A stretch of DNA of 64,000 bases from Flavobacterium glaciei. Lineage in GTDB: Bacteria > Bacteroidota > Bacteroidia > Flavobacteriales > Flavobacteriaceae. Positions 52,231 through 61,533 of the stretch are shown here, piece after piece. The translations under genes and the position numbers were made by a program. The stretch's first letter is position 1. The number at the start of each line of letters is the position of its first letter. The notes under the pieces were generated by a model. That model was not told the DNA's origin. It saw nothing but the letters and a program-made list of their open reading frames with translations, and did not search any database. The stretch covers positions 62,001-126,000 of the forward strand of contig NZ_QQBA01000007.1 in assembly GCF_003350545.1 (NCBI RefSeq), read 5' to 3'.

Positions 52231-54864
52231 TTATCTAGTCAACATTCTTTTAATTTCATTCAATTTCATCAACGCTTCCATAGGCGTTATGGTGTTAATA
52301 TCAAGACTGAGGATCTCTTCTTTAACTTCTTCCAATAGCGGATCATCCAAATTGAAGAAACTCATTTGCATTGGCTCTGCAGGCTCTCCTTTTAAGATTG
52401 ATCCTTGTTTTGATGTTCTCACTCCATTTAAAGCATCACTAGAATGGTTACGCTCTAATTTCTTGAGTAGTTTTTGGGCTTTTAAAATCACTATTTGAGG
52501 CATTCCAGCCATTTTGGCTACATGAATCCCAAAACTGTGTGCACTTCCTCCTTTTACTAATTTTCGAATAAAAAGAACATTGTCTTTTAATTCTTTCACA
52601 GCCACATTGTAATTTTGTATTCTTGAAAGCGACTCACTCATTTCATTCAACTCATGGTAATGCGTAGCAAACAAGGTTTTGGGCTGGGATGGGTGTTCGT
52701 GTAAAAATTCGGCTATGGCCCAAGCAATCGAAATTCCGTCATAGGTACTGGTTCCTCGACCAATTTCATCCAATAAAACTAGACTTCGATCTGAAATATT
52801 ATTCAAGATAGATGCCGTTTCGTTCATTTCGACCATAAAAGTAGACTCGCCCATAGAAATATTATCGCTTGCCCCTACTCTTGTAAATATTTTATCTACA
52901 ATTCCCATTCGTAAACTTTCGGCAGGGACAAAACTTCCCATTTGAGCCAAAAGTACAATTAAGGCAGTTTGTCTTAATATTGCTGATTTACCAGACATGT
53001 TAGGTCCTGTAATCATTATTAATTGCTGTGTCTCTCTATCCAGAAAAACATCATTTGCAATATAAGGCGTCCCTACAGGCAATTGTTTTTCTATCACTGG
53101 ATGTCTTCCGTTTTTGATATCCAATTCAAAACTATCATCCAATTCAGGACAAACATACTTATTCTCAATAGCTAACTGAGTAAATGAGCACAAGCAATCT
53201 AGTTGCGCTATTAAATTAGCATTCATTTGAACTGGTTTGATATACGTTGCAATCCAACTCACCAATTGTTCAAATAATTCGACTTCTATTTTATGAATTT
53301 TTTCCTCTGCGCCTAGGATTTTTGTTTCGTATTCTTTAAGTTCCTCTGTAATGTAACGTTCTGCGTTTACCAAAGTTTGTTTCCTAATCCATTCCGCAGG
53401 CACTTTATCTTTGTGCATATTACGAACTTCAATATAGTAGCCAAAAACATTATTGAATGAGATCTTCAATGACGAAATCCCTGTTGCCTGTGATTCGCGT
53501 TTTTCAATACCTTCGAGAAATTCCTTACCTGAAGTTGAAATAGCTCTTAACTCGTCAAGTTCAGCGTGAACTCCTGGCGCAATCGCATTTCCTTTGGCAA
53601 TAGCCACAGGAGCATCTTGATTTAAAACCGATTTAATTTTTTCACGAAGCAAATCGCAACTATGCAAGCTATCCCCTATTACTTTTACTGCTTCTTGCTG
53701 ACTTTGTAAAGCAAGTGTTTTTATGGGAATTATGGCATCCAGAGATTCTTTCAAGTAAATCACTTCGCGAGGCGATACTTTGCCAGCAGCAATTTTAGAA
53801 ATCAATCGTTCTAAGTCGGATATTTGTTTGATTTGATTTTGAATGTTCTTCAAAACACTTTGATTCTCTTTTAGATAAGACACCACTTGATGCCTGCCTC
53901 TTATTTTATGACTGTCTTTTAAAGGCAAAGCAAGCCATCGTTTGAGTAGCCTTCCACCCATTGGCGAAAGCGTTTTATCAATCACATCAAGCAAGGTTAC
54001 CGCATTTGGATTATAACTGTGATAAAGCTCTAAGTTGCGAATGGTAAAGCGATCCATCCAGACGTAAGCATCCTCCGCAATACGCTGAATTGAGGTAATA
54101 TGTTGTACTTTATTGTGCTGTGTTTCGGACAAATAATATAAAATGGCTCCAGATGCAATGATTCCTTCATTCAAATCTTCAATTCCAAAACCTTTTAAAG
54201 ATACGGTTTGAAAATGTTTTGTAAGCGTTTCAAAGGCATAATCTTGCTTGAAAACCCAATCTTCCAGATAAAAATTATGAAAGTCTTCACCAAAAGCTTC
54301 TTTAAATTCCCCTTTTTTGTTTTTTGGAATCAAGACTTCACTTGGACTAAAATTTTGAAGCAATTTATCGATATATTCCGCATTACCTTGAGCGGTTAAA
54401 AACTCTCCTGTAGAAACATCCAGAAAAGAGATCCCTATGATTTTATTGGCAAAATAAATTGCCGCAAGAAAATTGTTTGTTTTGGATTGCAAAACCTCAT
54501 CGTTCATTGAAACTCCTGGTGTAACGAGTTCAGTAACACCTCGTTTTACAATGGTTTTGGTCATCTTAGGATCTTCAAGTTGGTCACAAATTGCAACACG
54601 AAGTCCTGCTTTGACCAGCTTAGGCAAATAAGTATTCAAGGAATGGTGCGGAAAACCCGCAAGTGCCGTTTCAGTTTCAGAGCCAGCTCCACGCTTCGTT
54701 AAGACAATTCCTAATATTTTTGAAGCCCGAACTGCATCTTCTCCAAATGTCTCATAAAAATCACCAACCCGAAATAAAAGACAAGCATCTGGATACTTCC
54801 TTTTGATCTCGTTATATTGCTTCATTAACGGCGTTTCCTTAACTACTTTATCTTTAGATGCCAA
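52231..54864 (-). CDS. mutS: DNA mismatch repair protein MutS
   Basis: Recognises mismatched and looped bases and starts repair. At 877 residues it has all five MutS domains. The mismatch-reading motif is at the N-terminus ([16 protein letters not shown], where Phe and Glu contact DNA). The ATPase has Walker [16 protein letters not shown] near 615-625, [17 protein letters not shown] as Walker B, and [11 protein letters not shown] as the His switch. The C-terminal region near 860 has the end of the family without an obvious beta-clamp peptide. It is a single gene. Intact mutS makes a hypermutator origin of the nearby slippage lesions less likely, at least from this locus. Confidence 0.97.
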   Translation of the reverse strand: MASKDKVVKETPLMKQYNEIKRKYPDACLLFRVGDFYETFGEDAVRASKILGIVLTKRGAGSETETALAGFPHHSLNTYLPKLVKAGLRVAICDQLEDPKMTKTIVKRGVTELVTPGVSMNDEVLQSKTNNFLAAIYFANKIIGISFLDVSTGEFLTAQGNAEYIDKLLQNFSPSEVLIPKNKKGEFKEAFGEDFHNFYLEDWVFKQDYAFETLTKHFQTVSLKGFGIEDLNEGIIASGAILYYLSETQHNKVQHITSIQRIAEDAYVWMDRFTIRNLELYHSYNPNAVTLLDVIDKTLSPMGGRLLKRWLALPLKDSHKIRGRHQVVSYLKENQSVLKNIQNQIKQISDLERLISKIAAGKVSPREVIYLKESLDAIIPIKTLALQSQQEAVKVIGDSLHSCDLLREKIKSVLNQDAPVAIAKGNAIAPGVHAELDELRAISTSGKEFLEGIEKRESQATGISSLKISFNNVFGYYIEVRNMHKDKVPAEWIRKQTLVNAERYITEELKEYETKILGAEEKIHKIEVELFEQLVSWIATYIKPVQMNANLIAQLDCLCSFTQLAIENKYVCPELDDSFELDIKNGRHPVIEKQLPVGTPYIANDVFLDRETQQLIMITGPNMSGKSAILRQTALIVLLAQMGSFVPAESLRMGIVDKIFTRVGASDNISMGESTFMVEMNETASILNNISDRSLVLLDEIGRGTSTYDGISIAWAIAEFLHEHPSQPKTLFATHYHELNEMSESLSRIQNYNVAVKELKDNVLFIRKLVKGGSAHSFGIHVAKMAGMPQIVILKAQKLLKKLERNHSSDALNGVRTSKQGSILKGEPAEPMQMSFFNLDDPLLEEVKEEILSLDINTITPMEALMKLNEIKRMLTR

Positions 54865-54990
54865 TTTATTTTATGTTTAATAAATGAAAAAAATTAATTA
54901 GCGAATTTATATATTTTTAAACGAATTTAATGGACAATAAAAAATTAAATATTTTTGAGAAAAATTAAGCTAATGGCATGATTTTTTCTT

Positions 54991-54998
54991 TAACTTTG
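54991..54998 (+). promoter_or_regulatory. -7 element for the DUF1573 gene
   Basis: TAACTTTG, full match to TAnnTTTG, 28 bases before the ATG at 55026. Confidence 0.6.
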
Positions 54999-55025
54999 TA
55001 AATAGAATTTAAATTGAAAATAGAT

Positions 55026-55472
55026 ATGAAAAAAATAATTACCCTAGCGATGCTAGTTGTTTTAGGAGTTGCAACTTCTACTGCACAAGAAACTTCAAAA
55101 AAATTGAAAGCAACTACTGCTAAAGCTGCTCCAAAAGTGAATGGCGCAGGAATGGTTTTCGTAACTGAAACTATCGATTACGGTACTGTTGCTTACAACT
55201 CTAATGGTAAACGCGAATTTGTTTTTACAAATAACGGTAACAAACCTTTGATCATAACTAATGCTCAAGGATCATGTGGTTGCACAGTTCCAACATACCC
55301 AAAAGAGCCAATTGCTCCAGGAGCAAAAGGCGTTATTGGAGTAAACTATGACACTTCAAGAGGTGGTCAAGCTTTTACTAAAACAGTAACATTGACTACT
55401 AATGCTGTTGTTCCTACCAAAACACTTACCATAAAAGGAAATGTTTTAGCCGCTGATTCTTCAAAAAGCTAA
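55026..55472 (+). CDS. DUF1573 family exported protein
   Basis: The start is the ATG at 55026 (signal peptide MKKIITLAMLVVLGVATSTA); an upstream in-frame TTG at 55014 is not needed. The 148-residue product is mostly one DUF1573 domain, an Ig-like beta sandwich: DYGTVAYNSNGKREFVFTNN, IITNAQGSCGCTVPTYPKEP, APGAKGVIGVNYDT and TKTVTLTTNA. The SCGCTVP cysteine pair is diagnostic. Such proteins are abundant in Bacteroidetes; function unknown, probably periplasmic. A good terminator follows. Confidence 0.9.
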   Translation: MKKIITLAMLVVLGVATSTAQETSKKLKATTAKAAPKVNGAGMVFVTETIDYGTVAYNSNGKREFVFTNNGNKPLIITNAQGSCGCTVPTYPKEPIAPGAKGVIGVNYDTSRGGQAFTKTVTLTTNAVVPTKTLTIKGNVLAADSSKS

Positions 55473-55485
55473 ATTTTAACTAAAT

Positions 55486-55524
55486 ATATTAAAAAGCTTC
55501 CATTAACTTCGGAAGCTTTTTTTT
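55486..55524 (+). terminator. Terminator after the DUF1573 gene
   Basis: Stem AAGCTTCC / GGAAGCTT with a 9-base loop followed by eight or more T. Confidence 0.85.
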
Positions 55525-55541
55525 TGAATAATTAATAAAAT

Positions 55542-56078
55542 ATGAGAAAACTGGAAAACAGCGAACTGGACCGAAAATCTATTGAGGATTTTAAGCAATC
55601 GGAAAAAACACCGCTTATTTTAGTATTAGATGATATTCGCAGTCTGCATAATATTGGCTCCGTGTTCAGAACTGCCGACGCTTTTCTGATAGAAAAAATA
55701 TATTTATGTGGTATCACTGCGACACCTCCAAACAAAGAAATTCACAAAACGGCACTTGGCGCAACAGACACTGTTGCTTGGGAACATTATGACAGCGTCT
55801 TGGAAGTGATTGAAAAATTAAAGGCAGGAAACATAATGACACTTGCTATAGAACAAGTGGAAAGCGCCGTTTTTCTTCAAAATTTTGAAGTTGAAAAAGA
55901 AAAAAAATATGCTTTAGTTTTTGGGAACGAAGTTCATGGCGTTTCGCAGGAAGCTGTTGCGTTATGTAATGGTTGTATCGAAATTCCGCAACTAGGCACG
56001 AAACATTCATTAAATATTTCTGTGAGTGCAGGAATTGTAGTTTGGGATTTATTTCAAAAAATGAATTGGCCAAAATAA
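55542..56078 (+). CDS. SpoU/TrmH family RNA methyltransferase
   Basis: A 178-residue SPOUT enzyme, methylating a ribose 2'-OH in tRNA or rRNA with SAM. All three family motifs are present: motif 1 LDDIRSLHNIGSVFRTADAF, motif 2 ALVFGNEVHGVSQEAV and motif 3 EIPQLGTKHSLNISVSAGIV, forming the trefoil knot. The size is that of the minimal knot domain without an N-terminal RNA-binding extension, as in TrmL or TrmH. The target nucleotide cannot be deduced. Confidence 0.92.
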   Translation: MRKLENSELDRKSIEDFKQSEKTPLILVLDDIRSLHNIGSVFRTADAFLIEKIYLCGITATPPNKEIHKTALGATDTVAWEHYDSVLEVIEKLKAGNIMTLAIEQVESAVFLQNFEVEKEKKYALVFGNEVHGVSQEAVALCNGCIEIPQLGTKHSLNISVSAGIVVWDLFQKMNWPK

Positions 56079-56113
56079 AAGTTTAAAGAATAAATACCGC
56101 AATACTGCATCGT

Positions 56114-58279
56114 ATGAAAATAAATACTTTCTTGAAAATAACAATAGTTTTTTTATCATTTGCACCAATGGCAACTTATTCTGCCATTCCTTTTGATATC
56201 TTAAATAAAAAAAATATTGTAATTTTAAAAGATACATTTAAATCAACTGCTACAGCAATTGCTCCAAGAATTACCGCAACAGGTAATCAAATTTACTGTC
56301 CAGGAACAACATTAAATATAGTAAATGACATCACCATTACCGGCTCAGATGTCACCGATACCGGAACCGAAGCTATTTATATCCAAGTTTCTACAGGATA
56401 TGTTAATGGACAGGATAAAATTGAATTAGCTAATCCCACACTACACCCAAATATTGTCACTGAATGGAGTCCTCTAGAAGGAAAACTAAAATTATCCAGT
56501 GTTACACCACCCGCAAAAGTACTTTATACTGACTTTGTAAATGCGATCAAAGATATCGTTTTTAGCAACTCCTCGCCAACACCCTCTGGGAGCAGAACCT
56601 TTTCTATTACCCTTGGAGCAGCCAATTATTTACCAAGAAATGGTCACTATTATGAATATTTCCCCAACATAGGCATTAGTTGGACCGCCGCAAAAGCAGC
56701 AGCGGAACAGAAAAATTATTTTGGAATTCAAGGATATTTAGCAACAATCACCGCAGCTGACGAAGCAAAAATAGCAGGAGAACAAGCAAAAGGAAATGGT
56801 TGGATAGGCGGTAGTGATGCGGAAACGGAAGGCATTTGGAAATGGATGACAGGTCCAGAAAACGGAACTGTTTTTTGGAATGGAGGAATCAATGGCTCAA
56901 ATGCTCCTAACCAATTTGCTTTTTGGAATAATGGGGAACCAAATAATAGTAATGGAAATGAGCATTATGTACACGTTAAAGCGCTTGATGTTCCTGGAAC
57001 TCCCGGATCGTGGAACGATTTACAATTAAATGGTGATGCAAGCGGAAATTACCAATCAAAGGGATATATAGTAGAATACGGCGGAATGCCTGGCGATCCA
57101 ATTCTTGAAATTTCAGCTAGTACCACGATAATAATTCCTCAAATTACAGCTACTACACCAGCTTCAAATTGCGGATCAGGAACTGTGACATTGCAAGCAA
57201 TAGCATCCGGCGGAACCATTAATTGGTATGATACGGCAAATGGCGGAATTTTATTAGCAACTGGAAATACTTACACAACTCCTTTATTAAATACAACAAC
57301 TACTTATTATGTTGATGCCGGCTGTTCCAATAACAGAACTGCAGTTACAGCCACTGTAAATACAACTCCTACTGTTACATCAACGAATACAACAGTTTCA
57401 AGATGCGGAGCAGGAGCCGTAACACTTCAAGCAACTACTGATGTTGGTAATATAAACTGGTATGCAAGTTCATCCGGTGGCGCAATTATAGGAAGTGGAA
57501 CAAATTTAAATCTATCTAATATCACTCAAAACTCAACGTATTTCGCAGAGGCAATAAATAACGGTTGTACAAATGGGAATCGGATTGCAATTAACATCTT
57601 AATTGATGAGCCGCCTGTGATGACTGACCAAGAAATAATACTTTGCAAATCTGGCAACCTAACTCTTGATGCAGAAATCTCTAACTTGACTTATTTGTGG
57701 TCTACAGGTGAAACCACACAAACAATTCAGGTTACTACTCCAGGGACTTATAATGTAACCTTAACAAATAGCACCAACTGCAGCAGCTCCAAAAAAATTA
57801 CTGTAACCGAACATGATGTTCCTGAAATCGATAGAATTGACGTAAACGAAACTACTGTTGTAATTTATTTGATAAATACGAAAGACTACTTTGAATATTC
57901 TGTTGATGGGATTAATTATCAAAGTACAAATGTATTTTTTAATGTAGCAAGTGGTTTGCAAACAGCATATGCACGGGAAAAAAATTCATGCGGAATTGAT
58001 ACTGCACCATTTGTAATATTGATAGCGCCAAAGTTTTTTACGCCAAACAACGATTCTTACAATGACGTTTGGGAAATAAAAGGGTTGTCAAATTATCCTG
58101 AGGCAGAAGTAACCATCTTTGATCGGTATGGTAAATTAATCACGAAACTAAGCGCAGCTAAGCCATCGTGGGACGGAACTTTCAATAAAAATCTACTTCC
58201 CGCAACTGACTATTGGTATGTATTAAAAATTGATGCGGGAAGTCCTGAAAAAAGAGGACACTTTTCATTAAAAAGATAA
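56114..58279 (+). CDS. Lectin-like, Ig-like surface protein with type B T9SS sorting domain
   Basis: A 721-residue secreted protein. Signal peptide MKINTFLKITIVFLSFAP is followed by a short beta region, a C-type-lectin-like domain at about 175-320 (YFPNIGISWTAAKAAAEQ, GYLATITAADEAKIAGEQ, NGWIGGSDAETEGIWKW, GEPNNSNGNEHYVHV), then two Ig-like repeats of the kind NWYDTANGGILLATG and NWYASSSGGAIIGSG, a further beta segment (YLWSTGETTQTIQV), and the C-terminal gliding-motility-associated sorting domain: FFTPNNDSYNDVWEIKGL, EVTIFDRYGKLI, SWDGTFNKNLLPATDYWYV. That domain targets it to the cell surface or medium through T9SS. Likely a carbohydrate-binding adhesin. Confidence 0.92.
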   Translation: MKINTFLKITIVFLSFAPMATYSAIPFDILNKKNIVILKDTFKSTATAIAPRITATGNQIYCPGTTLNIVNDITITGSDVTDTGTEAIYIQVSTGYVNGQDKIELANPTLHPNIVTEWSPLEGKLKLSSVTPPAKVLYTDFVNAIKDIVFSNSSPTPSGSRTFSITLGAANYLPRNGHYYEYFPNIGISWTAAKAAAEQKNYFGIQGYLATITAADEAKIAGEQAKGNGWIGGSDAETEGIWKWMTGPENGTVFWNGGINGSNAPNQFAFWNNGEPNNSNGNEHYVHVKALDVPGTPGSWNDLQLNGDASGNYQSKGYIVEYGGMPGDPILEISASTTIIIPQITATTPASNCGSGTVTLQAIASGGTINWYDTANGGILLATGNTYTTPLLNTTTTYYVDAGCSNNRTAVTATVNTTPTVTSTNTTVSRCGAGAVTLQATTDVGNINWYASSSGGAIIGSGTNLNLSNITQNSTYFAEAINNGCTNGNRIAINILIDEPPVMTDQEIILCKSGNLTLDAEISNLTYLWSTGETTQTIQVTTPGTYNVTLTNSTNCSSSKKITVTEHDVPEIDRIDVNETTVVIYLINTKDYFEYSVDGINYQSTNVFFNVASGLQTAYAREKNSCGIDTAPFVILIAPKFFTPNNDSYNDVWEIKGLSNYPEAEVTIFDRYGKLITKLSAAKPSWDGTFNKNLLPATDYWYVLKIDAGSPEKRGHFSLKR

Positions 58280-58303
58280 GGATTGAGAAATTGAGCTACT
58301 GAG

Positions 58304-59440
58304 TTATCTGGATATTTTTTTTTGTATTTCATCTAAAATATACAGATAATCTTCTTGATTTTTTACAAAATCTCTATCAGAAACATCAATAATAAGAACA
58401 TTCAAATCGGTTTGTGATTTAATATAATCCAGATAACCGCTATTGATTTTATCTAAATATTCAGCTGGGATTTTTTGCTCGTAACTTCTGCCGCGTTTCT
58501 TAATATTTTGCAACAGCCTTTCTGAATTTTGGTACAAATAAATGTACAGATCCGGTTTTGGCATTTCTCTGTAAATGATATCAAAGAGATTTCGATACAA
58601 ACGATATTCATCTTCTGCCAGTGTTATTTTGGCAAAAATTAAAGACTTAAAAATATGATAATCGGCAACCAGAAAATCTTTGAACAAATCAAACTGCGCT
58701 AAATCATCCGATAATTGCTGGTACCTGTCAGCCAAAAATGACATTTCTAGCGGAAAGGCATATCGGTTTTGATCTTTATAAAATTTGGGTAAAAAAGGAT
58801 TATCGGCAAAGCGCTCCAACACTGTTTTCGCATTGAAATCCTCCGAAATTTTTGTTGCCAAGGTTGTTTTTCCCGCTCCAATATTTCCTTCAAAGGCTAC
58901 ATAATTAAATTGTTCCAGCGGAATATTTTGTAACGGATTAATTAATTCTTGAACTACTGTACAAACACTTTCATCCGGAGACAAAACTAATAATTCCGAA
59001 ATATTTTTTTGAAGAATGGGATGTTTCCAATCTAAATTCAAATCTTGAATGGGCAGCAAAACAAAATTCCTATTTTGCATCAAAGGATGCGGAATTTGAA
59101 GTTTTTCAGTCGCAATAATTTCTGAATCAAAAGCAATCAAATCAATATCTATGATACGTGATTGATATTCTTGGGTTTTATTTCGCAAGCGACCTAAACG
59201 CTTTTCAATTTTTAAAACCTGAGTCAGAATTTTATGAGCTGAAGTAAAAGTGTGTAAAACGAGCGCACAATTATAAAAAGCATCACTATCAAAACCCCAA
59301 GCCGGAGTTTCATATAATTTGGAAACTTTAATTACAGTCCCAATTTCTTGATGTATCAATTTCAAACAATGCTCAATGTTTTCCAAACGATTGCCTTGAT
59401 TGCTTCCTATCGATAAAATGACTTGATGTTGTGATTTCAT
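58304..59440 (-). CDS. folK: Fused HPPK (folate synthesis) and deoxynucleoside kinase
   Basis: A 378-residue bifunctional protein. Residues 1-160 are 6-hydroxymethyl-7,8-dihydropterin pyrophosphokinase: LSIGSNQGNRLENIEHCL, LYETPAWGFDSDAFYNCA, QEYQSRIIDIDLIAFDS and IPHPLMQNRNFVLLPI. Residues about 180-378 are a deoxynucleoside kinase: P-loop AFEGNIGAGKTTLATKI, ERFADNPFLPKFY, EMSFLADRYQQ, PDLYIYLYQNSERLLQNIKK and the RGRSYEQ lid. I start it at the ATG ending 59440; four earlier codons begin with TTG inside a promoter-like TTAATTTG. The fusion recurs in Flavobacteriia and links folate and nucleotide supply. Confidence 0.92.
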   Translation of the reverse strand: MKSQHQVILSIGSNQGNRLENIEHCLKLIHQEIGTVIKVSKLYETPAWGFDSDAFYNCALVLHTFTSAHKILTQVLKIEKRLGRLRNKTQEYQSRIIDIDLIAFDSEIIATEKLQIPHPLMQNRNFVLLPIQDLNLDWKHPILQKNISELLVLSPDESVCTVVQELINPLQNIPLEQFNYVAFEGNIGAGKTTLATKISEDFNAKTVLERFADNPFLPKFYKDQNRYAFPLEMSFLADRYQQLSDDLAQFDLFKDFLVADYHIFKSLIFAKITLAEDEYRLYRNLFDIIYREMPKPDLYIYLYQNSERLLQNIKKRGRSYEQKIPAEYLDKINSGYLDYIKSQTDLNVLIIDVSDRDFVKNQEDYLYILDEIQKKISR

Positions 59441-59481
59441 AATTGGGTGCAAATTAACTAAAAGAATTTTAGAATTAGCAA

Positions 59482-59489
59482 TATATTTG
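59482..59489 (+). promoter_or_regulatory. -7 element for sppA
   Basis: TATATTTG, full match to TAnnTTTG, giving a leader of about 80 bases. A 26-codon open frame (59496-59576, MPIIKLGNSNQLFVTFLC at the start) begins at the predicted transcript start and ends two bases before the sppA ATG; its translation is unproven. Confidence 0.6.
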
Positions 59490-59578
59490 CATCCTATGCC
59501 GATAATTAAACTTGGAAATTCTAACCAATTGTTTGTAACGTTTCTATGCTTTTTACGACATATTAAAAAAATATAATT

Positions 59579-61339
59579 ATGAAATTTTTAGGGAATGTAT
59601 TAGCTACTATTATAGGTATTTTTGTTTTTTTTATGTTGTCCTTTTTTGGAATCATCCTCTTAGGAGCTATATTTGGCGGTGAATCCGAAGGTATTACAGT
59701 AAAAAATAATTCTGTAATCGAATTAAATTTAGAAGACATCACCAACGACTATGCAGGAAAATATAAAGATCCTTGGGTAACTATTTTTTCAGAAAACAAA
59801 AAAATAGGGTTATCAGACATTATTAATGCCATTGAGGAAGCCAAAACCGACAATGATATCAAAGGTATTTCTATCTTAAACAATACTTCATCATTAGGTA
59901 TGGCACAAAGCAAAGCCTTGAGAGATGCTTTGGAAAGCTTTAAAAAATCAGGAAAATTTGTTATGGCTTATGCTAATTCGTATTCTCAAAAAGAATATTA
60001 TTTAAATTCTGTTGCCAGCCCAATTTATATAAATCCGGTTGGAGAAATGGATTTCAAGGGATTGTCATCTGAAATTATGTTCTTTAAAGATTTTCAGGAA
60101 AAATCAGGATTAAAAATGGAGGTAATCCGCCATGGAAAATACAAAAGCGCTGTTGAGCCCTTTTTAGAAAATAAAATGAGCGATGCTAATAAAGAGCAAA
60201 CTACTGCATTATTAAATTCCGTTTGGAGTTCTATCACCGCTGACATTTCTAAAAGCAGAAATATATCTGTAGCGCAATTAAATCAAATTGCCAACGGACT
60301 TCTTGCTCGAACTCCAGAAATGGCAAAATTACAAAAATTAGTCGACATTATTGCTTATGAAGATATGTATCATAACGCTATAAAAAAAGCGCTAAAAGTA
60401 GCAAATGACGAAGATTACAACAAAGTATCTGTTGTAGACTACGCTCAAAAAGTAGCTACCACATCCCAAACTTTTGACAGCAAAGACGAAATCGCCATTA
60501 TTTATGCACAAGGAGAAATTCTAGGAGGTGAAGGCGATGTAAATGTGATTGGTGAAGGTTCGATGCGTCGCTCGTTACAAGAAGCAAGAAAAAATAAAGA
60601 TGTAAAAGCAATTGTACTTCGTGTGGATAGCCCAGGAGGAAGTGCTTTGACCTCAGATTTGATATGGAGAGAAATTGAATTAACTAAAAAAGTAAAACCC
60701 GTTGTAGTTTCTATGGGGAATTATGCAGCTTCTGGCGGATATTATATTGCTTGTAATGCCAACACCATTTTTGCTGAAGAAAATACAATCACCGGTTCTA
60801 TTGGTGTTTTTGGAATATTACCAAACTTTACACCACTAGCTACTAAAATAGGAATCCATACAGAACAAGTAAAGACTCATGAAAACTCAGCTGATTACAG
60901 TCCTTTTGTTCCCATCGATGAAAAATTCAAGGCAGTTACCTTAGAGAGTGTAGAACACATTTATAAAACTTTTGTAACACGCGTAGCTCAAGGTCGAAAA
61001 ATGACATTTGCTCAAGTAGATGCTATTGCTCAAGGTAGAGTGTGGACAGGTTCTGAAGCTTTAAAAATTGGGCTGGTAGACAAAATTGGAGGTTTAGATG
61101 ATGCTATTGCAAAAGCAGCTTCTTTAGCCAAATCAAAAAGTTACAGCACCAAAAACTATCCGGAATATGAGAAGAATTTTGATGATCTTTTAGCTAATCT
61201 TCCTTTCGCAAAATCAAAAGCTGACTTTATAAAAGAAGAAATTGGGGAAGAAAATTATCGTATGATGCAGGAAATAAAAAAACTGCAAGCACGAAAAGGA
61301 ATTCAAGCCATTATGCCGTTTGAAATCAACATCAAATAA
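59579..61339 (+). CDS. sppA: Signal peptide peptidase SppA, 67K type
   Basis: A 586-residue membrane-bound serine protease that degrades cleaved signal peptides. One N-terminal anchor (VLATIIGIFVFFMLSFFGII) precedes two tandem S49 domains. The catalytic Lys189 is in the first domain (HGKYKSAVEPF) and the nucleophile Ser385 in the second (GNYAASGGYYIAC), the arrangement of the long E. coli form. Also seen: LRVDSPGGSALTSDLIW, NTITGSIGVFGILPNF, QGRVWTGSEALKIGLVDKIGG. It has its own promoter and terminator. Confidence 0.95.
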   Translation: MKFLGNVLATIIGIFVFFMLSFFGIILLGAIFGGESEGITVKNNSVIELNLEDITNDYAGKYKDPWVTIFSENKKIGLSDIINAIEEAKTDNDIKGISILNNTSSLGMAQSKALRDALESFKKSGKFVMAYANSYSQKEYYLNSVASPIYINPVGEMDFKGLSSEIMFFKDFQEKSGLKMEVIRHGKYKSAVEPFLENKMSDANKEQTTALLNSVWSSITADISKSRNISVAQLNQIANGLLARTPEMAKLQKLVDIIAYEDMYHNAIKKALKVANDEDYNKVSVVDYAQKVATTSQTFDSKDEIAIIYAQGEILGGEGDVNVIGEGSMRRSLQEARKNKDVKAIVLRVDSPGGSALTSDLIWREIELTKKVKPVVVSMGNYAASGGYYIACNANTIFAEENTITGSIGVFGILPNFTPLATKIGIHTEQVKTHENSADYSPFVPIDEKFKAVTLESVEHIYKTFVTRVAQGRKMTFAQVDAIAQGRVWTGSEALKIGLVDKIGGLDDAIAKAASLAKSKSYSTKNYPEYEKNFDDLLANLPFAKSKADFIKEEIGEENYRMMQEIKKLQARKGIQAIMPFEINIK

Positions 61340-61363
61340 CTTTTAAAAATACTCTATGAAAAT

Positions 61364-61401
61364 CCGTTTAAATAATAATTTGAACGGATTTTTTTTTAAT
61401 C
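61364..61401 (+). terminator. Terminator after sppA
   Basis: Stem AATCCGTTTAAAT / ATTTGAACGGATT (one G-T pair) followed by a T-run. Confidence 0.8.
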
Positions 61402-61472
61402 CTAAAATCAAACTAAAAGGAAACAGACTGCTATTTGTCCATTCAATACAGACTCCTTAAATTATAATGCCC

Positions 61473-61480
61473 TATTTTTG
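61473..61480 (+). promoter_or_regulatory. -7 element for the AsmA-like gene
   Basis: TATTTTTG, full match to TAnnTTTG, about 54 bases before the ATG. Confidence 0.5.
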
Positions 61481-61533
61481 TGGAGAACGGGCATCATTTT
61501 TGCTGAATATATAAATCTAAAGAGAATCGAATT

